The notes beneath the pieces were generated by a model that had not been told where the DNA came from, ran no database searches, and saw only the letters and a program-made list of their open reading frames with translations. Made by a program: the position numbers and the translations under genes. A stretch of 53,568 bases of DNA from Zygnema cylindricum. Taxonomy: Eukaryota; Streptophyta; Zygnematophyceae; Zygnematales; Zygnemataceae. Position 1 is the first letter of the stretch, and each line of letters starts with the position of its first letter. The DNA is taken from NCBI GenBank assembly GCA_037447655.1, contig JBBHKE010001776.1, positions 141,086-194,653 of the forward strand. Direction: 5' to 3'. Shown one piece after another: positions 1 through 9,464 of this stretch.

Positions 1-856
1 ACCGCAGAATTCTAAATCTAATCTAAATCTAAATTCTAAATTCTAAACAAAACAAAAGCAAAAAAAAAAAAAAAAAGAAAAAGAAATTGGAGAAAAACAA
101 ATCTTAAATCTTAAATCTAAATCTAATCTAAATCTTAAGACGCCAAAATTTTTGAAAAAGAAATTGAACAAGAAAAAAAAAGGAAGTGAAAAATGTCAGG
201 AGTTTTTAAAGCTATAAAACAAAATAAAAAGGGGCTCACAAGTAGTTTTTAGGTAGAATTTTTTTTTTTCTGAGTAGGAACAAGATAAGTTTTACGAAAT
301 ATTTAGAGCTCTAAAATTTAAAAACTATAAATAGTATAAAATATTTGAATGTTTTTCTTTTTTAAGAAAATGCAAGTTAAAGATGGATAATTAGTTCCTA
401 TTTTTTCATTTTTCCTTTAGTTGGGAGATTTTTTGGTCAGTTTTTTGTGTTCAAAATTTGTAAAAAGAAAATGAGATTAAGGGTTGAAGGTTTTTGGTAC
501 TTTTTCGGAATTAGGTTTTATGGTGTTTTTTTTTAGGGGTTTGAGGGTTTTTTGAGTATTTATTTTAGTTCTTCACATTTTTGCCCATCGTTACTGTTTT
601 TTTCCATTTTTTATTTTTTTTTACCTAGGGTCTATATGTGTTGATTTAGGTTTTTTTTCATGTCCACTTTGGGTATTGGTATTCCATAGTATTTTCATGG
701 TATTTTTTTTTCGTTGTACTTCTTTTTTGATAGTATTTTTTTTTCTTTAGTATTTTTCTTCAGTTTTTTTTTTTTTTTTTAAGTATTTTTTTTAGAATTT
801 TTTTTAGTTTTTTTATTTCAAGTTTTGGGGGTTTTTTTTTTCTGAAACAAATGCAG
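1..856 (+). other. T-rich intron sequence upstream of LACS exon
   Basis: No coding exon is visible here. The stretch is AT-rich with long T runs and ends in a polypyrimidine tract and an AG acceptor at 855-856, directly before the first recognisable LACS exon. It is probably the 3' part of an intron whose 5' exon lies outside the window. The first 140 bases hold short tandem copies of an ATCTAAATCTA-like unit. Confidence 0.5.
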
Positions 857-1229
857 GTATTAAGGCAAAAGTGGAGGAGTCAAAGGGAATTGCAAAGTTT
901 ATTTTCGGGTTTTTCTATGATCGCAAACTGAACGGAATCCGTAAAGGGAAAGCTCACAACAAAGCAGGTCCACTTGCAGACGCACTTGTGTTTAAAAAGG
1001 TCAGTTTTTTAGAGGTTTAAGGGTTCTTCTATTAAAGGGTTTTAGGATTTTTACGGTTTTAGTATTTTTTTTAGGGTTTTAGGATTTTTTTGGGGTTTTT
1101 ATTAGCGGTTTTTTTTTAAGTTTTTAAGACTTGCCTCGTGTTTTTTTTTCCAGGTTTTCCTGAAATAGGTCCTTTCCACAAACTTGCTCTTTCTTTTTTC
1201 CGTATAATCATCTCAAAAAGAATTATACT

Positions 1230-1667
1230 CTATTATGTAGAGAAAATGATGCTTTATTTCGGATAGTAATACTTTTATTTCGGAAAGTAATGCCTTATCA
1301 CTAGAATTAATACTTCATTACGAAAAATAATTCTTTATCACAGAAATGGAAAAAAAACGATACTTTACGAAAGGAAATGAATACTCATTACGGAAGGAAA
1401 GTAAAACTTATTACGGAAAGTATTATAATACTTCATTTCGGAAGGAGAGAAATACTTTATCAAGGAAAGTAATATAATAGTTTATTGCGGAAGGAAAGTA
1501 ATTCTTTATTGTGGAAAATGCAGGTGAATAATACTTTATTACAGAAAGTAATATAATACTTTATTATGGAAGGATAGTAATACTTTATTATGGAAAGAAA
1601 ATGATTCTTTATTACAGAAGCTAATACTTTATTACGTATAGTAATACTTTGTGAAGGAAAAATGCAG
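1230..1667 (+). repeat. Tandem array in LACS intron carrying a duplicated acceptor
   Basis: Degenerate 25-50 bp units rich in AATACTTTATTACGGAAAG fill the 3' half of the intron and run up to the true acceptor at 1666-1667 (GGAAAAATGCAG then GTGAAAGC). A second copy of the same junction, GGAAAATGCAG followed by GTGAA, lies inside the array with its AG at 1522-1523. The unit therefore includes the exon-intron boundary. Confidence 0.7.
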
Positions 1668-2267
1668 GTGAAAGCTCGTCTCGGGGGAAGAGTGAAGTTG
1701 ATAATTTCCGGAGCGGCTCCCCTCGCCCCCCATGTGGAGGAGTTTTTAAAAGTGGCTATGTGTGCTCCTGTGGTACAAGGATACGGTAAAAGAATTACAC
1801 TCGATTTTTTTTTTTTTTTTTTGGATAGATGATGTATCACCTAAGGCCAAATCCTCCGATATCAACCAGGTTTCATAAATTTAATTGTTTATTTTTTTTA
1901 ATATATATATTTTTATTCATTTGTCATTCGATATTTGTTATTCTAAATTGTAAATTTCAATATTACACCATATTAACTTCATTTTACCAAAACTTTCATC
2001 TACTTTTTTCATTATTATTATTATTATTTTTTTTTTTTTTCTAGGTCTTACGGAAACTTGCGCCGGAGGTTTTTTGGCAATGCCCAATAAAATCGAACAA
2101 CAGGGAACTTGCGGTCCCCCGAATCCATGTGTGGAAATCCGTTTAGAATCCGTTCCGGAAATGAATTATGACGCTTTGGGATCTCCTCCGAGGGGAGAAA
2201 TTTGTCTTAAAGGAGATAGTTTATTTTCCGGGTATCACAAGAGAGAGGATCTCACAAAGGAGGCGAT

Positions 2268-2812
2268 CGACAGTGAGGGATGGTTTCATACAGGTGGGTG
2301 GGTGTGTGGGAGGGAGGGAGAGGGAGGGATGGTTTCATGCAGGTGGGGAGGAGGGGAGGGAGGGAGAGAGAGGGGGAGATGGAGAGACAATTGGTTTGGT
2401 TTCTTTGTAAGGTGGAGAGAGAGAGGGGGGAGAGGAGAGAGAGGAGAGAGCGAGAGAGCGTGGAGAGAGAGAGGGGGGAGAGGAGAGAGAGGAGAGAGCG
2501 AGAGAGCGCACGAGCGAGAGAGTGAGAGAGAGGGAGAGAGAGAGAGAGAGACATGTATATATAAATATATTTGTAGACATATACATATGAGATACAAGCC
2601 AAAATCATTGTAGAAATCCGTTTTTGACAAAGAAAATTCAAATAACCTTTTTTTTTTTCTCAACAAATAAAATCAAATGTGATCTTTTTCTTTTTTTCTC
2701 CTCGGGGAAAAAAATTGAATTGATTATGGCTCCTTTTTTGTCCTTTTGCATTGGAGAGGGAGAGGGAGAGGGAGAGAGAGAGAGATGGGCAGTGAGGGAT
2801 GGTTTCATACAG
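2268..2812 (+). repeat. Exon end and donor repeated three times in GA-rich LACS intron
   Basis: The end of the third LACS exon (GGGATGGTTTCATACAG, donor GT at 2294) recurs as GGGATGGTTTCATGCAG with GT at 2343, and as CAGTGAGGGATGGTTTCAT followed by ACAG with GTAGGT at 2813. GGGAGAGA microsatellite lies between the copies. The third copy has the donor closest to consensus. Long ORFs on both strands here are artefacts of the purine tract. Confidence 0.75.
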
Positions 2813-2988
2813 GTAGGTAGGGAGTGGAGGGAGGGAGGGAAAAAGACACTTTCTTTTTTTTCCCCCCGGTGAACAATTGGAATCGATTTTGACTCCTTTT
2901 TTTCCTTTATTTCCCCTTTTTTCCCCTTTTTTTTCCTTTTTTTTGTGTGGGATTTGCAGGAGATGTGGGAGAATGGCAACCGGATTGA

Positions 2989-3505
2989 AGCCTATTAAAC
3001 TTTTAGTTTCTTAATTTTCCAAACTTTCTTCCATGTATGATGTTTGTCTAAAATTTACTTCCGAAAATGAAAGCCTGGAACTCCTATTCTTCATCATATG
3101 ATTTTATCCAAACACTTAACTTACAACCTTTAGCCTTTGGACGCTGTATACACGTCAAGAAATGCCACGTGGAGAGTTCCGAGCCTGAATACAACATTGA
3201 TCAGATAGATGACTTCTTAGTAAAAGCGATGTCAACAAAGATATTACGGCTGAGGTTGCATGTTCTGTTGAGAAAGAGTTTTGATTCTTTGAAGTGATCC
3301 TACCCTGAAAAACCCTTGAAAACCCTAAAACCCGAAAAAAAGCCTAAAAAACCCGTCACCTCGTTTGCTTATTTTTTTTTTCTCGTTTTTCTAAGAAATT
3401 GGATTTACTGATATCTAAATTCTCCCTTTGATGTTAAGAGATACAGTACCTAGTTGGCTTTCTTTGGCTTTGTAGTACTGTAATCTTGTTCTTCCAGTTG
3501 AGAAC
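2989..3505 (+). other. Spacer with an unassigned 76-codon ORF
   Basis: Beyond the LACS break, an ATG-initiated ORF at 3067-3297 reads without low complexity (it includes NIDQIDDFLVKAMSTKI). I recognise no family in it, see no flanking splice sites and claim no function. After it come degenerate AAACCC-type repeats (3300-3360) and unremarkable AT-rich DNA. Confidence 0.25.
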
Positions 3506-3735
3506 TACACCGTATATGGCTATTAGTGTTGATATTTTTTTTAATTATTTCACCCACTTAAAACATCTTTTCTCCGTGCACGCTTGTCCAATTTTTGGAT
3601 GAAAGATCTCCAATGGGAAGGTTGGGATCTTACCTTTCAATCGCAACCGCCAGATTAACGATGCGACATGTGTGCACGGAGAAAATATATTTTAAGTAGC
3701 TAAAAAACATCAACACAAATAGCGACGTTGACTTA
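3506..3735. mobile_element. MITE, TACACCGTG-family copy 1
   Basis: Short non-autonomous DNA element of ~230 bp with long terminal inverted repeats: outer TACACCGTATATGGCTATTA and an opposite degenerate end near 3735, and an inner CACTTAAAACAT...CTCCGTGCAC arm that pairs with GTGCACGGAGAAAATATATT. There is no coding capacity. The same ends recur at least six more times in the window, which supports a transposon family rather than a chance hairpin. The ends suggest a TA target, but the superfamily is not resolved. Confidence 0.7.
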
Positions 3736-3930
3736 ACATTCCTAGAATGATTTATTATTCTTTTTTATTGTTCTGAAGACTTTAAGTAAATTAAAAACTA
3801 TTTTTTGTTTGCTTTCAGCTTTTGTAAATTTATCTTCTACATCTAGACAATACTGCCGGTATGCAAAAGCAACTGACGTGGATCTTTCTGGTCGACCTTA
3901 TAAAAACCCTTTCAAGAAAGCAAACGAAAC

Positions 3931-5101
3931 TACACCGCGTAGGCGTTTATCGCTATTAGGGTTAATATTTTTTCAGCCACTTAAAACATATGTTCTCCAT
4001 ACACAATTGTCCGATTTTTAATTTGAGAACGCCAATTGGAAGCTGATAACCTTATCTTTCAAATGTAACCGTCAGATTAACAATCCGACAAGTGTGTACG
4101 GAGAAAATATGATTTTAGTGGCGAAAAAACATTAACACTGAGGGTACTTTCGCATGTGCTAAAGTAACAATTATTTTCTGTCGTTTTCCTCCATAACTTA
4201 GAAAAAAACGAGAAAATCCGCAGCCGTACCAGAAAATTGAAATTGACACCGTACAAGTTGCGTTATCTTACAACTGTAAATGTATTGCAATTTGTCTTCT
4301 AGCGCATTTCGACCCAATTTCGCGTACTTCCAGCTCATCTTCAAACTTTATATAAAATCACCTCGCGAGGTGATTTTAAATAAAGTTCCATGAGGTAAAC
4401 GAATAGGCAGATGCTGTCGCACGTGCCGGAAGTTTTTTACAATTTTTTAGCTCGGAGTACCAAAAAAAAGACCCACCGCACGTTTCCAGCGTGTGCGTGA
4501 CTTTTTTCCGTGCATTTTTTTCCGTACAGGGGCAGTGGAGGGGGTTTCGACCAACGGACGCCATTTCGCAAAAGCGAAGTCCGTGAAAGTGTCTCTCTCT
4601 CTCTCCCTCTCCCACTTGCCGTCTATCTCTCAATTTTTGCAATGAAAAAAGGCAAGAAAGGTATCAAATGAAAGATCTATAAAAAATATTTCTTTTGGCT
4701 GTCTTTTGAATTATTTTGGTGGCAAGTAGAGGGAGAACGGACGAAAAAACAAAATCGAGAAACCATGGCGGAATGTATTGGAATTTGTGACGTCAACGCT
4801 ATCATAAGTACGCGTGACGTCAAAATGTCACAAACCCTAAACATCTACAATGTCACAAGTAGCTAGACGTCTACAACCGTATTTATTTTGAAAAAGTCAT
4901 CAATTGTCGCGAGTTTTGTACTCGTCTACAATCGTCACAAATTACACCCACGTCTACATCCGTCACAATCTAAAGTTACGATTTCATTTCTTTACATACG
5001 AATGCTCTGAAATTTGTACGGAGAATCTTCGCTAAAAAACAAAGTAACAAGACTAAGTTTCAGTTACATGCGAAAGTACCCTAATAGCGATAGACGGTGT
5101 A
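3931..5101. mobile_element. MITE, TACACCGTG-family, split by a nested insertion
   Basis: The left end (TACACCGCG..TATCGCTATTAGGGTT) starts at 3931. The right end (AATAGCGATAGACGGTGTA) finishes at 5101. The body resembles the other ~210-bp copies, but its terminal ACACTAATAGCG motif is interrupted at the TAA by a 940-bp element (4142-5081). Removing the insertion restores a normal MITE end. Confidence 0.75.
4142..5081. mobile_element. Family A non-autonomous element (PIF/Harbinger-like), copy 1
   Basis: The element is 940 bp with ends GGGTACTTTCGCATGTGC and GCATGTAACTG-type inverted (right end ...ATGCGAAAGTACCC). It is flanked by TGA (4139-4141) and TAA (5082-5084), a 3-bp TWA-type target duplication with one substitution. 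GGG-starting TIRs with a 3-bp TAA target are typical of PIF/Harbinger (Tourist) elements. No transposase ORF is present. An internal near-palindrome (AAATCACCTCGCGAGGTGAT around 4355-4375) is shared with copy 2 at 7373-8098, which is in the opposite orientation. Confidence 0.8.
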
Positions 5102-5413
5102 CAATACAAAGTACTAGGGATCGGTTGTACATCACTTGCCGTCACTTCATCGCAGCCGTTGATGCATTGTCACCACACCGACGATCTTAGCATAATCTAG
5201 CTGGAATACCGGACGAATATAAATGCGAAATGTGGATAAAAAAATCAAATAAAGGGAAAGTCTCATAGTTTAAAATTTAAACTCCAAAATGCTTTAAATA
5301 ATCTCCAAATTTTACTTTTGTCATCTGGAAGTTTAACTCCCGTTTTCATTTGTTTTATGAAATCGTTTACAAATTCTGACAGTATTAATGCTCCTCCTTT
5401 CCTTTGGTTGACC

Positions 5414-5596
5414 ATGTCTGCCAAGTTTGTTGTAGCTCTCGACTTCGGCACCACTTTTTCTAGCGTATCTTATGCTCGAAAATCACACTCTGGCGAAATT
5501 TATGTAGTTCATGGTTGGCCTCTCCAACAAGAAGCCTCATTTCTTTCTTGCAAAACGATAACAAGTCTTTGGTGCATGCAAGATTCTAGCGGCTAA
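5414..5596 (+). pseudogene. Fragment of an Hsp70/actin-type ATPase (HSPA12-like)
   Basis: A 60-codon reading frame from ATG 5414 begins MSAKFVVALDFGTTFSSVSY. It carries the phosphate-1 motif of the sugar kinase/Hsp70/actin fold (D-F-G-T-T-x-S), of the form seen in HSPA12-like Hsp70 relatives. It continues GEIYVVHGWPLQQEASF and then loses any family character before the stop. I see no further Hsp70 motifs downstream. It is probably a captured or decayed 5' fragment, though an exon of a longer gene whose other exons I cannot recognise is possible. Confidence 0.45.
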
Positions 5597-5924
5597 TGGC
5601 AATGCAAAGAATGGGGCTAGCCAGCTGTAATTTATTAATGTGATGTTAGAAAAGAAGCGACCAAGCTCGGCAAGCGTTCACATACCTTTTCAAACATGAA
5701 ACTGAGGGAGAGGGAGAGGGAAAGGGAGAATGACCATTTCTATTTGACATTTCACATCAAACTTCCTCTTGGGAATGTTAACAAAACACGAAACAGGATC
5801 TGTCTCCAGACTATGTCCTAATTCATCGACCAAATAATTAAGAATTTGAAAATTTTGAAAAAAAACATACATTCTAATTGTTTAATAATTCTAATTTGGG
5901 TCTTTGAAAAAAGTAAATGTCGGT
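5597..5924 (+). other. Intergenic, no recognisable feature
   Basis: AT-rich sequence with one short GGGAGA microsatellite near 5704-5730. I see no coding exon or transposon end. Confidence 0.4.
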
Positions 5925-6333
5925 CGCAAACATGCTTACACTAATATAGGTATTTGTACAAAATCTGACAAATTGTACACAAATCGTACGTTCACACAGT
6001 CGAAACGTGGTTGTTGGACGAATATATGCGAACGTGATATTTGACAACCCGATTTGATCCCCTTTTTAGACCGCACATTCTCATGCGTCCGCGGCTACTA
6101 AACAAAATGAATTGTACTTTTTTCACTTAAAAAGGTACGTTTTTGTACGGTCTGACATTGTCCGTACACCACAATATTTAAAAGATGACGTACATCCGTT
6201 TTGTACGGTACTAAAAAATTAACCCTAAATAGAGTAAAGAAAAAAATAGAATGAACTACGCTAATGGAGAATAATAATAAAAAAAAGCGGGACGGAATAA
6301 GCGTACACTACGCTAATAACGATTGACGGTGTA
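5925..6333. mobile_element. Family C element, partial copy
   Basis: This shares its interior with the fuller copy at 6337-7015: a TTGTAC...CTTAAAAAGGTAC block, a CACAATATTTAAAA block and an AACCCTAAATAGAGTAAAG block. It ends at 6333 with AACGATTGACGGTGTA. The left boundary is uncertain. Confidence 0.5.
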
Positions 6334-6336
6334 GAG

Positions 6337-7015
6337 TACACCACGAATCGTAATTAGAGTAAAGAATAAAGTAGAGTAAAAAAACAAAAAAAAATATTGG
6401 AGTTATGAACGCAAATTTATGTGATAGAACCATTTCACTGAGGAAGTTTACTCTAATTTATTTAAGTACTCTATATTGGGTTAAGTCGACAATAATTATC
6501 CGTGCTGTAATTATGAACACTAAATTATGTAGACGTACTAGAACTGTCAGTCCGCATATTTTGACGTCATTATGACGTTAGTACTATTTGTCTCATATGT
6601 ATATACTATTTGTCTCAATTCATATTATTGTCGTTGAACTAAAAACTTTACACATGTAAATTCATGTAAATGTTCACACTGACGACAATGCTGTCGATAG
6701 ACGGAGCTATGTGAACGGGTTTTTTTTCGATGCAATTTATTTTTTCTGTTTAGTGCAATTTCACATGCGAGCGCGATACTATTAAATTATTATTTGTACC
6801 TTTTTACTTAGAAAAGTACAATTTTGCACAGTCAAACGTCGTCCATACTCCACACTATTTAAAACAAACCTATATTAGAATTTTTACGCTAATTAAACCT
6901 TACCCTAAATAGTATAATGAAAAAAATAGAATCATTTACTCTATTTAACGTGATAGAGTCAAACTTTAGGGTGACCAAATTAGCGTTATTTACTCTAATT
7001 ACGATTCGCGGTGTA
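6337..7015. mobile_element. Family C non-autonomous element, full copy
   Basis: The element is 679 bp with inverted ends: left TACACCACGAATCGTAATTA, right the reverse complement type ATTACGATTCGCGGTGTA. There is no coding capacity. The ends resemble those of the ~210-bp MITE (TACACCGTGAATCGCTATTA), so C may be a longer relative of that family. It abuts the partial copy on its left, giving a head-to-tail pair. Confidence 0.7.
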
Positions 7016-7372
7016 CTATACTTTCTTGGCTTAAAATCGTAAAAAGTGTTAGCAATACTATTTAAGAGAGAGGATTGCTACGATTCATTAGAAGAATCGG
7101 TCGGGCGCAAAAACGCCTTGGTACTTTCTGGTTATTTCGCGTCGACACTTTTTCGTAGGATTTAGCTAATGTATTAAACCGTTCATCGCTATTAGTGTAA
7201 TTTTTTTTTTCGCCAGTTAATATTTCTTTTTTTAGTGCACACTTAAGGGATTGTCAATCCCATAATTGCCATTTGAAGGCAAGATTCTCATCCTTCTATT
7301 GGCGGACTTTGATTGACAACCCGACAAGTGTGCACGGAGAAAAGATCTCATAATTGGCGAAAAACTTTCTAA

Positions 7373-8098
7373 GGGTACTTTCGCATGTAACCGAAACTTA
7401 GTCTTGTTACTTTGTTTTTTAGCAAAGATTCTCCATACAAATTTCAGAGCATTCGGATGTTAACGCAAATAACTTGTTACTTAAAAAAATGACTTACGCA
7501 GACATGTACAAAACAATGTGACAGATGAAGTGCTACACAAAATGAGGCAAAACTTCCACTCGGCTTCAATTTGAGGCGTCTCTCCGCACGCTGTACAATT
7601 TTTGTGACTTTGTACTTGCCGACATGTGCCCAATGTTTTCCTACGCCATAAGTGTGAAGACACGTGTTTGAAAGAGGGGGCTTACTACAACCCCTTTACG
7701 GAAATAAGCGCGCAGAAAACAGTACGCACAAGCTGGAAACGTGCAGTGTGTGTTGTTTTTTGGATAATCCGCAAACAAAAATTGTAAAAAACTTACGACA
7801 CCTGCGACAGCGTCTGCCTATTCGCTTGCATCCTGAAATTTTATTTAAAATCACCTGGCGAGGTGATTTTATATTAAGTTTGAAGATGAGCTGGAAGGAC
7901 GTGAAAATGGGTCAAAACGCGCTAAACGACAAACTGCATCGAGCTAAACGACAAACTACAGTAAATTTTCACCGTAACGCAACTTGTACGGTGGTAAATT
8001 CGTTTTTATGGTACGGGTGCAGATTTTCTCGTTTTTTTCTAAGTTATGAAGGAAAACGACAAAAAGTAACTTTAACGTTAGCACATGCGAAAGTACCC
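7373..8098. mobile_element. Family A non-autonomous element (PIF/Harbinger-like), copy 2
   Basis: The element is 726 bp with ends GGGTACTTTCGCATG and CATGCGAAAGTACCC, flanked by TAA (7370-7372) and TAA (8099-8101), a perfect 3-bp target duplication. Its reverse complement aligns through most of its length with copy 1 at 4142-5081, including the AATCACCT...AGGTGATT palindrome at 7847-7870. No transposase is encoded; the ORF at 7664-8101 is incidental. Confidence 0.8.
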
Positions 8099-8101
8099 TA
8101 A

Positions 8102-8874
8102 GGGTGTGACTCCATGTACTTGAAACTTAGTGAGCTTACTCTGTTAATTAGCGCAGATCCGGTGGACCCGGATTTCAGGTGTCCCTATGTGTAACAACAA
8201 CATTGGTACTTAAGGGCGTGACAGTTGTATTCGCTGACAATGCCCGTGACTGTTGTCAACATCTACATCTGTGATAACGCACGTTATTTTTGGTAACAAC
8301 TTGTGACGTCCCATGACTTTTCGTGACATTGTAGACATATCGCCTTCCAGTCTATGTCGTTTCACTGTTGAATAAGATGGGCTTTGCTTTTGTATCTCTT
8401 GTGCGCTCAACGTAAAATGGCATCGGAATCTTGAGACCCTTGGCGAAATAAAATTTGCATCAAGCGCAAAGGGACAAAACTAAACAAATTGTGTTCTTTG
8501 CCTCGTCGTACATGAACGTAAATGGACAAAAGATAACGAATCGTGCACATTTTGTCGTCGCTTGAATTTGTTTGAAATTTTTGAAAAATAATGACAAGTG
8601 CGAATACGTGTTCCTATTTGTTTAGCAATAATACTTTGTTTTAAAACACATCGCCCATGTGTTTTTAAGAAAAGAAGATGATGTTTTTTGGCGTGGCCCT
8701 GGGTCGGAGAACATAAGACGACAACATGTAGTACATTCAAAATTCGACGATGGTACAAATTGTACTTCTCTTTTTTTTATTTTTTTGTACCATTGAAACT
8801 TAAGCGGTACCACGCTAAGTTTTAGAGGAAAACGAGAGAAAAAATCATGTACTTTGGCACATGGAGACGTACCC
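8102..8874. mobile_element. Family B non-autonomous element, copy 1
   Basis: The left end is GGGTGTGACTCCATGTAC and the right end (inverted) is GGGTACGTCTCCATGTGC. The left flank is TAA. The interior matches the copy at 18093-18989 read in the opposite direction, for example the GCGCAGATCCGG, GGTGTCCCTATGTGTA and CCAGTCT..GCCGTTTCACTGTTG regions. The GGG ends and TAA target suggest PIF/Harbinger. No transposase is present. Confidence 0.75.
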
Positions 8875-8900
8875 TATCACTAATAACAATGAGTGGTGTA

Positions 8901-9464
8901 GATTGTGTAATTCTCGTAAGCTTTTTCGTCGCTTAGGTTCGCTTCTAAAAATTTACGTCACTAAGTCTAGATTAATGCAATAATACTTAATGTTTTTCTA
9001 TTACTCTCGGTTGGATTCTCGTCTAGCAATTTCAAGTCTTTAGTTTAATTTAGAGTGTTCTAGTGTCTTGAATGGACAGATGGCGGATTTTTGGATTTTT
9101 TTTGGCGGCGCACACTCATATGCGTCGAGTTTTTTTTGGTTTTCGTATTGGGGGAAGACGTGGTTTTTTTTTAGATATTAATTGGAGGAATATGTGGAGG
9201 AATGGACAAGGAAGGAAAAGAGAAAAAAAAATCGTACTATCGGTGTTTCATTAATGTGAGGCTATTATTTCCGAAATGTGTTTTAATGTCATTCCAATAT
9301 AATGCAAAGTTGATCAATTTGAGTGCTTTCGCTGTTATGTAATTTTTGTGGTGAACATTGAGGTATAAATCGATCCTTGCGGGTAGTGATTTATTATCTT
9401 GTTATCCTGAGTGTTGTGGCTAAGGGGGAAAAAGAACAAGAAGCCCATTTTCACTCCCTCCTCT
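8901..9464 (+). other. Intergenic, no recognisable feature
   Basis: AT-rich sequence. A short ORF at 9072-9254 has biased composition and no family resemblance. Confidence 0.35.

Larger units (their letters stand above)
857..2988 (+). pseudogene. LACS: Long-chain acyl-CoA synthetase (LACS), partial, 3'-truncated
   Basis: Family role: ATP-dependent activation of long-chain fatty acids to acyl-CoA (AMP-binding/ANL superfamily). I see four exons with GT-AG borders and compatible phases: 857-999, 1668-1785, 2045-2293 and 2960-2988. They encode the middle of the protein in order: the KAHNKAGPLADALVF region, the GGRVKLIISGAAPLAPHVEE segment, the LTETCAGGF adenylate-forming motif, then RGEICLKGDSLFSGYHKRED and GWFHTGDVGEWQPD. 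This matches the plant LACS order. In the last exon, the codon expected to be Gly after the conserved QPD is TGA (2986-2988). Homology then stops and there is no donor site before it. The usual continuation (the DRKK region and C-terminal domain) is absent. N-terminal exons would lie left of the window. This is probably a truncated copy. An assembly or sequence error at the TGA alone would not explain the loss of downstream homology. Confidence 0.8.
7171..8900. mobile_element. MITE, TACACCGTG-family, split by two nested insertions
   Basis: The left part (7171-7369) shows the family body, including the GTGCACACTT...AAGTGTGCACGG inverted arms. The right end is CACTAATAACAATGAGTGGT then GTA, finishing at 8900. 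Family A (7373-8098) and family B (8102-8874) elements sit between the two parts, separated only by a TAA. Confidence 0.65.

Noticed and set aside
2252-2666. Several long Ser/Leu- or Arg/Glu-rich ORFs on both strands
   Set aside because: They are all translations of a GA/CT microsatellite in a LACS intron.
3300-3360. Telomere-like AAACCCT runs (also 47760-48040)
   Set aside because: Too degenerate and irregular to be interstitial telomere; better seen as generic intronic or spacer repeats.
8210-8410. Minus-strand ORF (and the similar one at 18783-19121)
   Set aside because: They fall inside two copies of the family B transposon and show no transposase or other domain.
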